Below, piece after piece: positions 9,113-21,500 of a stretch of 64,000 nt of DNA. How positions within the stretch are numbered: the first letter of the stretch is position 1; every line of letters starts with the position of its first letter. A program made the position numbers and the translations under genes. The stretch is taken from positions 248,001-312,000 of the forward strand of contig NADL03000682.1 in the NCBI GenBank assembly GCA_002205965.3, given 5' to 3'. Origin of the DNA: Kappaphycus alvarezii (Eukaryota > Rhodophyta > Florideophyceae > Gigartinales > Solieriaceae). The notes beneath the pieces were generated by a model. It was not told the origin of the DNA. It did not search any database and saw only the letters and a program-made list of their open reading frames with translations.

Positions 9113-10897
9113 TAAACACTTTTTACAGACAGAAAACTCTCTGCTTGTCTCAGTGAAACCGACCTATTGCAACCATTCACCTTTTTCTCTCTTTTTATGT
9201 AATGCAGAACAAGGAGAATAATAAAATACATTCTCATGTCAGCTGAGACTACATTAACAGACAAGAACAACTGTCAATATTGACATTGCGTCTACTGAGC
9301 ATCACGTCAAGAGCAGTAAAGTAATGCAGAAAGAAGCATAAAAAACATTCGCTTGGTCAATCTTCAACTGCAATAACCTCCCACTCAAAGAGATGGGGTT
9401 TCAGCGTTGAAACAATTCTCCAATGGTTCAAGAAATTGTTTATGGAACGACTAACATGAGCAACGCAACTTTAGACCTGGTAATCCGTAATATGTTCAGC
9501 CAATCTTATTCAATCAGATGCGCTGTTTTCCGTACACATCTTCTTTTTGCATAAATCCGCTAAAATATTCTCATTACTGGTCCAGGAAAAAATAGTCACA
9601 ATATAATTTCAACAGTTTCACGAAATACGGTAATAGAAGTTTTGCGTTTTCCATTTCTGGAAACTATCATAAATGATAGTTTGAATGCGAACTCGTAGGA
9701 CTCCTACCCTTTGGATAATTCGCAGCATATCAAACCCATTTAAACAAAGAACCTCCGTTCTCAAGGGATGTACAGTAAGTGGTTACCCTACTTTCAGTAG
9801 TCCTAGTCCGCGATTGCTCTTAGGAGGAAAATTAAGTATACTGTACTGTACCAACCCATTCAAGTAAAACTCAGTAACACCATGTAATATTACATGCAGA
9901 TTTGCAACTCCAAATGGTTCCAGCCAATCCATACATCTCTATAAAGACACCGCCCTTTTTTCCAGTGAGGCTATCAAAGCAACGGAAAATAAATTGCTGA
10001 CTTGCTGGTAGAGTGGAGTAACATGTAAGCGTGCAGAATAAGTTTACGTATACGCAACAAACTAAAAACTTAAGATGCTTCAGTAAGCATATCCGTTACA
10101 GTAAACGAACTCTCAATGTTCCAACCCGCAACTTAGTAGATTTCAGTTTGACTGCTGTTGGAAAGACGGGGGCTAATGTCCTGCAAGATAGCATATATGC
10201 TTTCTGATACTTAGTCAACTTGTATTGTACGGTAGCTCTACTGCTGCATGTTTGATGTAAAGACTGGACGGTTTCATGACATAAATATACACGACATAAA
10301 GTATAAGTTCGATATTATTTTCTTCTGTAATGTGGGTGGAGGAATAGAAATTTGAATGAACGACAGAGCCCACCTATCCATCCCTAGGTCTTTCAAATAT
10401 ACGTAAGAAGTTTAGGTTAGTTTTGTTTCGCATATAGTATAATTCTTAACCACTCATTACAAGAGGAGATTTCCGTAGAGATCTTAAGCTGCAGATCTGG
10501 CCTACTATTTCGAAAAAATGTTTGAAACTGAAAACCCGAAGGTGTTCTAATTGGTATACTCTGTACGACAGTGTCGACCTTCCGTTCATCAGAAAATCAA
10601 TTCTACTGATTGAAGAAACCCCAAGAGACCAGTTTTTGTAAATAGCCGCTACCGGCCTCTAAACTAGGGGGTAAATTGGGGTAAATTGGGTTTACTTGAA
10701 TGGCTTGGTTTACTGTGAGTAATGGAAAGGTTGGGAGTCCTCTGTACTTGTAATGAAACTCTAAACTAGTAGAACACTAATCTCTCTCAACCTGCGGAAG
10801 TAATGCCGTTTTAGTTTTGATTACATTTAACAAACAACAGACACGTTGTTCGTAGCTTTGTATTAGCCGTTCTGTAAGTGACAAGTACGGACAGAAA
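9113..10897. other. No recognisable feature
   Basis: AT-rich sequence without convincing coding potential. A small GGGGTAAATT duplication occurs near 10673-10690. No element ends were identified. Confidence 0.45.
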
Positions 10898-10948
10898 GGA
10901 GGGAAAGGTTTGGATGTTTTACTCTTGGAAAATATATCTGATATATAG
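10898..10948 (-). mobile_element. LINE 3'-terminal tail fragment (minus)
   Basis: Reads GGTTTGGATGTTTTACTCTT then GGAAAATATATCTG, the reverse complement of the subfamily I' terminus. Its orientation is opposite to the C-terminal remnant that follows at 11055, so the two are probably separate insertions. Confidence 0.55.
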
Positions 10949-11054
10949 AAAAGTGGTTCATGGCATTTTCCAATTATTTCGCTTTAATTGGGCACATTCG
11001 TACAGTAAAGTATTAATGAAAGACTTTATGAATCTGCTTTCTTGAGAAACGGAG

Positions 11055-11160
11055 ACCAATGGAAAGTTTCTGAGGAATTTAATGCGAAAACATGCTGCTG
11101 AAACCACCATATCGGATGTGGCCATCTTAATGTTGGGTCTCAAGGTGGCATTTTAGGGGC
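11055..11160 (+). mobile_element. LINE subfamily I' C-terminal codons
   Basis: The plus strand reads RKHAAETTISDVAILMLGLK then VAF-stop, closely matching the RHAAAAVMSNAACLMAGLK ending and its stop at 61474. The 3' UTR after GGG is lost. Confidence 0.6.
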
Positions 11161-11199
11161 TTAGGTGCTCTTCAAACGACCGCATTCCAAGGGGGTCGT

Positions 11200-11544
11200 T
11201 TTTTCTGGTTTACTCTAAGTTTATAATCTAACTGGATGACCCACATAATACCCACAAAAAAATATCCGTTTTAGTTCAACAGAGGTGCAGTAATGTAGTT
11301 TGACCCTAGCTCTCATGTTTACATTTTTTTCGAGCAGATTGAAGCTACCACCATTTTTTACCTGAGAGTATCTAAGTTGGTTTCTGGAAGCTTCGCAAAG
11401 AAAGAACAAAATCTAAAATTCTTACGATGGCAAAAGGAATTACTTTTACCTGACTTATGTTTTCTCTGCCGAGGAAAGAGCTAGCCTCACACTATTAATA
11501 AGTAGTTGGGTCAGACAACTCTAAGCGACCTTCACTAAAAAAAG
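11200..11544. other. No recognisable feature
   Basis: Short AT-rich gap between LINE remnants and the copia-1 LTR. Nothing identified. Confidence 0.4.
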
Positions 11545-11692
11545 GTCACTATTCAGCTAATCTGCAATAGCTTAACGCAGCTATTTTCTCCATAGTAGAA
11601 TGTATGTATACATAGCTTAATCGTCATCATCCACTACGGAGCAAGAAAATACAACACAATTATTCATCATGTTTCCGCGCCAGCTCATAACA
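11545..11692 (-). repeat. copia-1 3' LTR
   Basis: Read on the minus strand it starts TGTTATGAGCTGG, as does the partner at 14857. It shares the order GAAACATGATG, TTGTATTTTCTTG, CTATGTATACATA and a TATGGAGAA block with that partner. The TG start is canonical. The outer end (near 11545) is less certain because the two copies diverge there. Confidence 0.7.
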
Positions 11693-11723
11693 CTCTTCGT
11701 CAGGAGACATTTCCATCGCTATG

Positions 11724-12113
11724 TTAAGGGTTATATTTGACGCCACCCATCAAACGAACCATCGGCGAGAATTCATGGGGTCCTATGTTCTCTGTAAATA
11801 TGACAGCAAACATATAGTCGGTACATGCATAGCGTAACTTCACATCATCCTTTCGAACATGATCAATAACAAACTGATAGTTAAGACAATTATGTCTGGA
11901 GAGTCCAGACAAAACAGAATTCTCAGCATCAACAATATAGGCCTGGCTATCCCCCCAATTTTGATATCGAATCACTGTTCCTTGTCCACCATCTGTGCCC
12001 ACATGGGGCAAAACTTCCCCATTCATAAAACATCTCAAATACGGTCCGACAAAGCAAAAAATTCTTCTTTTTTCCTGCTCTAGGCTACAACTGTTTGGGT
12101 TTGAGAACGTCAA
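11724..12113 (-). pseudogene. copia-1 RNase H C-terminal part
   Basis: The 129-codon frame contains DSQAYIVDAENSV, then RHNCLNYQFVIDHV (normally R-x-KHIDIRYHFIRE), then VKLRYACTDYMFAVIFTEN (normally the ADIFTKPL region), ending close to the 3' LTR. The alignment with copia RNase H is clear, but several conserved residues including the KHI core are substituted. Confidence 0.7.
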
Positions 12114-12593
12114 CTTATTGGACTACCAGCGCACATTCTAATCATGTCTCTGATAGACTTTCTGTCAGGCTTCTCCTGCTCCAAATGGGCATAAGGAAAT
12201 TGGTCTAAATACTTTTCTTCTCATGAGTAGTAGCAAATCCCTTGCTCATATTCCAACACTAAAAATGCATATTAGGTTCTCTTTACTCAAATCTACTCAG
12301 CAGCTCTCCAGGGTTACGACGTGTACTGTGATGAGGTGCAGAATAGTATGTCAAATCATTACTTGATATGTCATGGTCTTGATGATGTTGTACGCCTTCA
12401 TCTGACGTACAGTTATTATAATCAGGCCCAGGCGGCCCCAGGTCGGAAACAACTCCCTCTTTTTCATGAAAATTCTCCGGCTCCGCGACACAGTTTTGCT
12501 CTCCTTAGTTAGAATGATATCTAAAACCACCTTTTGGTCGGAAAAGTCAAAGTCAACGTCATCATCTATTTTTACGCCTGTCCGATCCTATGT

Positions 12594-13375
12594 CTAATAG
12601 AATCTTACATCCTCGCTCTCTACAATTCGCTTATCGCTCAACATCATGACGCGGTAGGCGTCACCTCGGCAGAAGCCAACTAAAACGCCTTCCTTAACAC
12701 GTGTATCAAACTTTCCGTTCCTTTTCTGTGTGATCTTTTCCACAAACTCCGACTGCCAAACACTGTAATAAATCCACATTGGGTTTCCGTCTCCAAATTA
12801 TTTCCGTAGTGCGTACCATTCTCCTTACAATTGCTTGTAATCAAGCAGTTACTAATGAAGCATAATGTATTAATCGCCTCCACCCAGAGTTCATGGCGCG
12901 GCATTCTCATATTGATTAAAATTGTACGGGCCATTTCCAGGAGCGTTCTTTTCAAGCATTCAGCACATCCATTGGACTCTGGCGAGTAAGCTGTGGTTGT
13001 CTCATGAATAATCCCGCGCCTGTCTAAACATTCGGTGCATTCATGGCCGATACACTCTCCGCCACCGTCTGAGCTCAACCAATTCGCTGCGTTTGGCCCA
13101 GTCGACATCAAATATTTTGGTATTACTCTGGAACATTCGTTTTCCTCACTTATCTTACTAATAACATCATCTTCGGCCTTACTCTTGCGATGTAAGAAAC
13201 ACAGTGGCGTGAAAACTCTGTAGAATTCCAAAGGTGTGGAGAAGTATTTTAACTTCCTTAGTAACTTGTGTTTCATTAGTTCGACAAATTCGGTATAAAC
13301 GACTCCAACGATTTTTTCAGCTGATTCGTCCTTGATTAAAACAGATTTTGCGTGGTGCCCTGGTACGCTTCCCAA
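12594..13375 (-). pseudogene. copia-1 integrase core and C-terminal region
   Basis: The frame at 12680-13375 contains LSSDGGGEC (second catalytic Asp at about 13062), RRGIIHETTTAYSPESNGCAE (catalytic Glu near 12960) and WVEAINTLCFISN. It continues in another frame (12594-12779) with KFDTRVKEGVLVGF and the IVESEDVRFY block that closes copia integrases. The first Asp of the DD35E triad lies in a degraded upstream part. A frameshift near 12770 separates the two pieces. Confidence 0.85.
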
Positions 13376-13800
13376 GCTCGTACGAATCGGACTCCTTAGT
13401 GCACTTCACTTCCTTTTCTTAATACACGGACGTAGGGAATAGAATTAATTAATACAGCGTCACTACAATGACCAAGCCTTTTATGCCAATCTTTTCTCTC
13501 ATCCATACGCGACCCATGCGCTTGTTATTGAATTTTAAGAAAAAAGATTGCCTCATAAAGACCATCCTGGGTCTCCTGTCCAGTTAGTTTCCAAACTTGA
13601 GTGGGCTTGTGAAAAATCTTCATCTGATCTTACTTAGGGTCTTTGTATTCCACATCTATAATCATCCGGAAGTTCTTCTACCGTAAGCGTGATACAGAAA
13701 TCATGTTATACACCATCTCTGGTGCGTACAATATGTCCTGCAACTGCACTCTATGCTTCAATCCATGCACCATTGCCTCAGCGAAAACATAACCAAAGGC
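13376..13800 (-). pseudogene. copia-1 protease end and GAG-pre-integrase
   Basis: Minus-strand frames read QDILYAPEMVYNMISVSRL, the end of a copia protease (normally VLYVPxLxxNLLSV). About 240 bases on comes DWHKRLGHCSDAV, the H-x-RLGH signature of GAG-pre-integrase. Stops separate the pieces. Confidence 0.65.
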
Positions 13801-13842
13801 AGAAGACTTTATAGTTTCATTTTGCCTACTTTTATGGTTACG

Positions 13843-14355
13843 TCACTTGACTTCTATGTTGCATAATGAGCGCGGGTTTCTGAAATATGCCTGGTGCAAG
13901 CAGATTATAGAATCTATTTTTTGGAATTCGTCTTGTCTGCAATTACCATGAGGGCCGACGGAAATGTCAGCATTACAGAGTACGACTCTCTGTAGGCTAG
14001 ACTCCTCTAGCTTATAGTTTTTAACAATTTGTCCCATCTGGCCACACTCCAAACAGTTGTGCTTCTCCTTATAAACTTTGTTTCTGCTATTACTCTTACC
14101 CTTTTGTAACAGTTTTTGGCTATGCGGCCCTTCTCGCAGCATTTGAAGCACTCCCTAGTGCACCTTGCGGTCTTAGTGACCAAGGCCTGCTCTAATATAG
14201 TACTCAGCTCCTCAAACCGGGGTTTAAGGACAATCAGTTTTGCAACTGCCTTTTTAAGTTCGTACTTCATGCTCATAATCATCTCTGTTTTCACGTTGAA
14301 TCATCTCTATGTCACGTTGAATCATCTCTATTGTCACGTTGAATCATCTCTGCGG
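13843..14355 (-). pseudogene. copia-1 gag end with two degenerate zinc knuckles
   Basis: Two CCHC knuckles lie in tandem in different frames. The first reads CFKCCEKGRIAKNC, with the His replaced by Arg. The second reads CLECGQMGQIVKNY, with His replaced by Gln and the last Cys by Tyr. The N-terminal side carries the 14291-14355 tandem repeat. Such knuckles bind the element RNA in the capsid precursor (family knowledge). Neither copy keeps all four ligands. Confidence 0.65.
14291..14355. repeat. Three-copy 21-22 bp tandem repeat inside copia-1 gag
   Basis: Three units of TCACGTTGAATCATCTCT separated by 3-4 variable bases. Read on the coding (minus) strand they encode repeats of EMIQRD/EMIQRE-like residues. 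It probably arose by slippage in gag. Confidence 0.85.
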
Positions 14356-14715
14356 TCAAGTCGAACTCAGTACGTAATCCAAGAAGCAGTTCAAAGCCTG
14401 GATAACAGTCTTGTATCGTCTTGTCCAGCACTTTGTAGATCACTTAATAACCCTAAAATGCGATTAGAGTACTAATCTATGCCCTTACCTTTCTTAAGAG
14501 AAGCTGTTTGGCAGCTTCATTAGCTCTGCGTCGATAGATGCCTCAGATAAAAATTGAAACGTGCACTGCAGAGTAGCCTACATTTGAAGCGGGCACCGCA
14601 CCTTTCGCAACATCGTCTTGAAATATTCGTCCATAGACGTCAGTAGTAAGCACGAGCCAAGGCAAGCCTTCAGGCATCAGATTCCCTCAGGACTTCTGCC
14701 TAAGTGTGCTCTGAT

Positions 14716-14857
14716 GCTACTATATCAGTAGTACCCAACTGAGCTGCGATATCTTAATACATCTATATTCTCCAGAGTAGGATGCAATTGTACATAGCAC
14801 AATCGTCAAGAAAATATAACACCATTATACATCGTGTTTCCTCTCCAGCTCATAACA
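14716..14857 (-). repeat. copia-1 5' LTR
   Basis: Partner of the 11545-11692 LTR. On the minus strand it begins TGTTATGAGCTGGAGAGG and shares ordered blocks with the other LTR. A 20-base region around the LTR centre is missing relative to the partner. Confidence 0.7.
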
Positions 14858-17397
14858 TATACTGTACCTGTTGAAGCCCTTTAAATCTCCAATTAAACAA
14901 GATCCCCGTTTTACCTGCGAACGAGATCCGAAGTTAAGGTTTACTATCTCCTACTTTCCTTCATCCTTAAACTTTCATATTGTAGTCATTACTGTATTTT
15001 AGAGCACTTCATAGAACATTACATTACTTACTACAAATGCCGCTCTGTGTAGCAGTTTTAATTATTGGGAAGGTAGATACAAGAATAAAAAGTTCCAACT
15101 ACAATAGTAATTATTTGAATTAACTATCTCAAATATAAGTACGATTAGAGAACCAATTCTAATAAGAGATGATCAATGAAGATTATTCGAAGATCTAAAA
15201 AAAGTAAACCTATTTCTAGCCTTGTGCTACATAGATATAATCTAGAACAGAGTGAATATCTATCGCAAATTAGGTACCGGTTCAGTAATTTCGGTAGACA
15301 AAACTTCGGGTTTCGCAGAAGTTTTTACAAAATTTTCTAGGGAGGCGTTCATCTACACCATAATTTAGATCAAAACAGAAATGCAGTCGTAATACAGAAA
15401 AAATTCTCTACTGAATACATTGAGAATAAAGGCGAAATAATTAGTTAAAATATCTTTCAATTATTCACAGTTTGAACTTAATTTAGGTCTCTAATCAAAT
15501 GATAACCACCAATATTTAATATCATTGTAGAAAAACGGAAAAAACTAGAATAATTGCTCAATTGTCACATAAAGTCTGCAAAGTGTACCTTCATAGAAGT
15601 TATTATTCCTACTTAACTGACAAGCAGGTCAATCAGTGCAAAATCTACATAATCAATGAGAAATCCCCCCTTTCTTTGAAATGGGCCCTGAAACCCGAAC
15701 TTTCAACATCTGAAGCAGCATATCTTTTTTTTCCTTGACATTGTTTTTATTAAAATGAGAAAATCGCTTATTTTCATCAAATACTTTTGTCTGGTTCACT
15801 AAAATCACTATTTAGGTAGATGTTGATTTGTTGATTGCATAGATCTAGTTATGTACTTGTGAAACTGTTTTGTTCACTATTGAAAAAATCATGCTTTTTA
15901 CAGGCCGTGATATGACGTAAATTTAGCATGAAAGACTGCTTTTTTTCATAGAGCTCAGAGAGATACCACAGGATCAGGTTCTGGAGGTCATGTAGTAGAT
16001 AGGCGCGCAGTTCCCTGTGATTAAACGCGAACGTAGTATATTAGTACGCATTCTACGAATAGAACAAATGCTGAGACATATCTTGAGATTTCAGAATAAG
16101 AAAATTTAATATTTCCCTCTGCATGTAGCTGTCAAGCCGCCAAAGTCAGTTAGAGCATCCGATCCATTTGACTAAATTTATCTCTAGATATTGTTTGTTA
16201 TAGCAAAATTCAAAAATTGATACCTCAAGGCTTTTAAATAGTATTCATTCAGTGAATTACAAGATCTGAGAACATCAAACGCATTAATAAAATACTACAG
16301 AAGATACTATTACAATTGGATGTATAGCAGACCCTGCGTTCCCATATGCATACTCCACGAGTAGTCCATTCAAAGCAGATAATGAAGAGAAGAGAATCAG
16401 GTAAGTACGAACTTGGAACAGACTATTTTCAAGAGATCATCAGGGTGCTATCATCCTTACTCAAACATTATAAAAGTTTGGTCATTTCCAATGTACACGA
16501 GTCATGACAGCTTTTCAGGGTCTAATATCCCCCAGGAAAGCAGTTTTGGGAGCCTATTTGCGCCTTTCAACATTTTCAGGTCAATTGATCTCTTTTTGAA
16601 AGTTAACAGTATCGCTAAAGCCTTCTTGTGTCAAGTTTGCTTACATAACCGAAAAATAAGCTGAAATCTATTTTAGCAACCTATAATTTGATAATTTGTG
16701 TCGTTCATTTAACCCAACATTGATTCTCATACGGTGGAAATATCTCCATGCTGCGTGCTTGCAAGCGGTACAATAGAAAAGTGAAGAGCAAGCTAATGAC
16801 AGAAATGTATGATACAGGAATAAAGGGGAAATATTTTTAAGTAAAATAAACAATTTCAAGGGAAAGCAAGTGTTATCTGCGATTGGGCAGCCCACAATGA
16901 AAAAAGGGCCTTATTTTGAAAAAACACTATAAAGTGAAGAGTCAGAAGTTGCGACGGAGATTTCTAGGCTGAAGATGGAATAAGTACCTTCTACTCTCTG
17001 TCCTCTTATCCTGAGTGCTTTTGACAACATTAAGCTTCATAGGTGGACCTATCTGGAGTCGACTAGAGCTGAAGAGATGCACCGGATCTGTCTTTCAAAA
17101 TTATTACCGCCCTCTACGCATTGATGAGGGCTCCCAAACCATGAATGAAAGGTAAAAGATGAAAACACTCCCAGCAATCGGATGGAGAGAAACCGTTGCT
17201 AATACGGCGCGCAAATACGAGCTCATTCAATGAGACACGAGCAAGAACTCTTCAAACATCTCTATGGAATAGAAAAAAGCGATCGCTGACTATAGCAACA
17301 GATTGCCTCCACCTAGACAACGGACACAGAACGATACGCGTCAAAGAGGAGTAAGGATTTGAACGATCCACATTCTCCTTAGAATAATCACACTGAT
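14858..17397. other. AT-rich, no recognisable feature
   Basis: About 2.5 kb of AT-rich sequence with dense stops in all frames. I found no repeat shared with the rest of the window and no coding motif. The ORFs at 16413-16664 and 16668-16895 show no recognisable domain. Confidence 0.45.
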
Positions 17398-18433
17398 ATG
17401 ACCTCTACAGGGGATCATCGTCATCCTTTTGAAGCTGCGGAGAAAGGTGCTGTCGGCGCTTCCAACTTAGAAGATGACTTCGTGCCTCTAATACATTTAC
17501 TGAACCCTCCAGGTAGTCTATGTGATACTTGCTTGCAAGATGATGCGTGTTGTGTCAATGAGATGAGTCCTCCCATCTTCCGCCAAATAGACGATCGGCT
17601 GGATTATGTAAACGAGTGTAAATATTTCTCTGAAGATGTATCCACCTTCTTGTACCTCGGGGACATACAAGGTGAGGATGCTTTATAGCTGTGTCTGGGA
17701 TCTCTGGAAAGATTTGAGTGTTTGGGCGCAAAAGAGGTAATCAATGGTTTAACTGATGATTGAAGCTTTTGGTGAACACATTGGAGTTTCTGACCATGGT
17801 TTGTATAGAGAAGCATTAAATAAGAGTGAAAATGAATGGTAAATTCACAATACTAAATTCTAAGGTATTCTAGAAGGCAAGACCTAGTGGCATAGTACTA
17901 CAAGGTTCTGAGAGTTCACTGAGCATATTACGGTAATTCTGACAGTATTGCTCATCATGGGAGACTCTCTTTGATCCTGTTGACGAGAAAACACAAAGCA
18001 CTTGCTGGTTGGTCTTGATTGGAAAGTATTTTGAAGTATTCCAGGTATCCAAATGGCGTCGTGTGACTGGCATTGTGGTTTCACGTTTCGTTGGTGCCAG
18101 ATTACAGTGCAATAATTGCGCTGACGTGTACTTCTCTTGCATGGGTTCCTCTCTTTAGTGATCATGCCGTTTGAGGGCTACTAGTAGGATACTACTGGGC
18201 ACAGTCGTCACAGTAATCCCATATTACTGGAAGGAAGCGATCATTTGGAGCGTGTAAACGAGTGTAAAGATTTCACTGACTACATCTACCCCTTTACATA
18301 CTTCGGAGACATATACGGTGAGGATGCTTTGAAGCTGTGTCTGAGATTTCAGGAAAGCTCGAAGGATTCGGGCTCGCATGAAAACGTCGGTGCCGGTAAT
18401 GTCGAATCAACTAAACGTACCAGGCATGTGTAG
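17398..18433 (+). pseudogene. Decayed ORF with an internal duplication (VNECK...GEDAL)
   Basis: The first frame (17398-17688) encodes 96 residues ending YVNECKYFSEDV, then YLGDIQGEDAL. The second (18245-18433) repeats this as RVNECKDFTDYI, then YFGDIYGEDALKLCL. The 129-base DNA blocks 17592-17720 and 18238-18366 are about three-quarters identical by eye and lie 646 bases apart in the same orientation. Conserved sense in both copies suggests a protein-coding ancestor, either a tandem gene duplication or a gag-like repeat. No family was recognised. Confidence 0.4.
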
Positions 18434-18543
18434 AATATGCAAATTGTAACTGATCCATTACCGTCGTTTACGCGGGTTGAAGTGACCGTATTGTAAGGGT
18501 TGGACGGGGAGATGAGGTTCCATTTTACACAAAAAACACCCCT

Positions 18544-21500
18544 ATGGAGGTAAAACGTTCAGATCTTGACATTGGCGGGTTTAGTTTCCCTCGCACAAGG
18601 CCAGGCTCACTTTTCAACATAGCAACGGTTGAATGCGTAGGATCCCAGGGCAAACCTACCAAAAGCAAAATCGCCAGAATACTAATGGTGACAAATTTGT
18701 GCCCTGGACTTTTAATACAAAGACTCGTGGCGGAAGGCCTTCAAGCCAATACTGGAGCTATGAGAGTGAGTCGAAGAGAAGGAATACATTTGTTTTCAGA
18801 AAATGTTACTTATACAAGAAGATTGTTACCTTTAAACACTTTTGCTTTGTTGCGTTCTTCGGGACAGTTGTAGAATTATCTTTTCGTGGCTGTACTTTTG
18901 ATTCGATTTTTGAAGCACGTGATGGGGATCCCATCTCAGCGGATTCTATAGTATGGCATCAGTTATTTAGAACAAAAGTCCGAAGAAATGAATACATGTG
19001 AGTTACTGTCACAAATCCATTCCTGCACTGACAATCTAATAGCCGCGGCAACTCAAGACGTCTAAGGGATCTCGATTGTTGATTTCGGGTATGGACATGA
19101 GTATCTGGGTAGAAATGACGTGAGTCATCCTATTTTCGATAATTTGCGCATCATTGGCTTTCTTTAATCCGTTAAACTCTACGTTGTGTACGGAATTATG
19201 CTTCGTTGTGATGACTTCAAACCGACAACTACTTTCAATCCGCATGGATACACGGGGTGTTCTTTCTGCTACCGGTCGGAATTTCACCTTCTAGATGCAG
19301 CTGAAAATGCGATTTTCGCAATAAATAGCTCACGACTCCTGTAGTATCCACGAATGATGTACTGAAGTTGATGATATCGGACATTTTCAAACCTACAAGG
19401 ACTAAAGTGGACGGTGTGTTACCAAACGGTATGCCAATGATAACCTTCCTAGATGTCAATGGATACAAGGCTGACTACTCTACCTGATCACATGGGTGTG
19501 ACAACATGTGGCACAGAGTAAATGATCCTTGCACGTTATGTGGTTTCAAAAAGTTGAAAACTGACAAACGAAGTGATAATGGATACTAAACTACTGTTCA
19601 TTGTCTAAATTTTGAGTACAAAAGAAGTTTTAGTCTCTGATAAACCCTAAAACCAAGCAGTTTGCTCCCAGAACAAGCAAATCTTCTATAAATTGATGAT
19701 TATGAGGAGAAATAAGATTTAGTACCACCTCTCGTGTTGCAAAATGAGTTGAAAAAAGCTTCAGCGGAAATTACTCTTACCTTGGAGGGAAAGCGAGTAG
19801 TTATTGGGGCTTTCGATGCTAGCTGGAGTAGTTAAATTGCACCGTATCATCTCCTAACATAATTCGTGAAGACAGGGATTGATCAAAGCCTTTAAGTGAG
19901 CAAAGTGATCAGTCTGGATCAAGATCTCGTCGAAGTACATTTACGTTTTACGCTGAGAATGAAAGGATTGTTTACACAGAACACTTTGGACAATTCTAAA
20001 GGAGATCTGAACTCTATGTGTTCATCTGGGACATATGCTTTTTTCCTGGGTTTCGGGCCCGTTTCGAGAAACTATGGCACGGGGAGAAATATTCGTAATT
20101 GAATCGCATCATCTGTCCAAAAAGCTAATTGGCATGACATTTTGGTGGTCCATACCAAGTGGTGATGGAAGAGAAGCTGTACAGTATGTTTACGAAAACA
20201 GAAAGCATAGGTATCTTGGATATCTCCGAGAGCGTTGTCAGAGGTAGGCCAAAATAGTTGATGAGTACTGCAAGGAAAATACAGAGCTTAGTAACGTTTT
20301 GGACAAGCCCAAATTGTACCATTTCTTGAAACTTTATCATTACACTCTCCTATCGTTTGGTCAAGTAAGAATTTCAAGACGCTGGTATTTGGATGTGCCC
20401 ACCAGTCTTTGAAACGATGCGTGAACAGTCAACATGAAGCCCATCTTTTCACAGATAATCAGTGCACCGGAAATAGCTGCAAGAGTATACTGAGTTTGCT
20501 GTAACATTATGCAAAATCCATGGATGAAGCGATCGCATCACAGGAAAGAAAATGGCTTCGAAGGCGGTTGTTAGTAAAAGAAGCAGATCTGCTGAATACC
20601 GACAACGATAATGACGAGAAATCATTCGGGGAAAGTATGAGTTGCACAAATACACCATTGTGGAGCCGGGTAAACGAGAAAGAACGAGTGATGCAAAATT
20701 CAATAGAGCATGGACCTTCACGGAGAAAATTCGGGCTCAGAGTACACTCATAAAGGAGCTGGCTAATCTACCAGAATCTCTATGTAAGGAAGATTCGTCG
20801 GAAGAATCCAGGGCACTGTTAAATAAGTGCCCAAAAAATCTGAATACATACACGCCGCTTTCAGGACGGATGAAGAAGAGAAATTATGTCCGTTCAGGCA
20901 GGCAAAGAGAAACCTAGCGACCAGACTCTGTATCGGTACTCGCTGTCACACCCACGATGTGGTCACATCGGGGACTGTTCTACAAGTAGAGCTGTCACAA
21001 GAATTTTTGGCAAGTGTAGAGTTGTATAGGTAATAGAATAGGGCGATGGTCAGATGCATCTTTGCAGTGTTTGGAATAGTCAAAAGGAAAGGCGATCGGG
21101 TAAAAGCGGCAGGCATGTTTTTTTTTGAAATATGACATCAAGCTATTAAAATTCTCGCCGTTATTAAGGTTCAAAACTAACAAGTACTTCAGCTTGGCGC
21201 TGTCGATCGCCCTGTACGTATATACCACCGGTGCAATGGAGAATATTTTCAAGTAGATAAGACAGATAATATTCTCAGACATTCCACTAGTTTACTCGAA
21301 GGTGGCGTATATCATTATCAATTGAGACGAAATGGATATCCTCCGCTGTAAGCTTTATCAAGCTACTGAAAACGATGCAGAAAGGGAGTTCCAAAATAGA
21401 TTTTTTCGGTAGTGCAGAGGGTAATATTATTTTGCAACATTATGGTGTTGTTCCGTCTTTGAAAAGTATCACCCCCGAATTAAATATCGGGTCTTTTACT

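Larger units (their letters stand above)
11545..14857 (-). mobile_element. copia-1: Ty1/copia LTR retrotransposon, RT deleted, decayed
   Basis: On the minus strand the order is 5' LTR, gag with two zinc knuckles, protease, GAG-pre-integrase, integrase core, linker, RNase H, 3' LTR. This gag-PR-IN-(RT)-RH order defines Ty1/copia (family knowledge). The RT itself is absent: the integrase-to-RT linker runs directly toward RNase H between about 12560 and 12113. At about 3.3 kb the element is short for copia. LTRs are roughly 75 percent alike by eye, so the insertion is old. Stops and frameshifts occur throughout. Confidence 0.85.

Noticed and set aside
14291-14355. Regular short repeats suggestive of a CRISPR array.
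   Set aside because: Units are directly adjacent with only 3-4 variable bases, lie inside gag of a eukaryotic retrotransposon, and have no spacers or cas genes.
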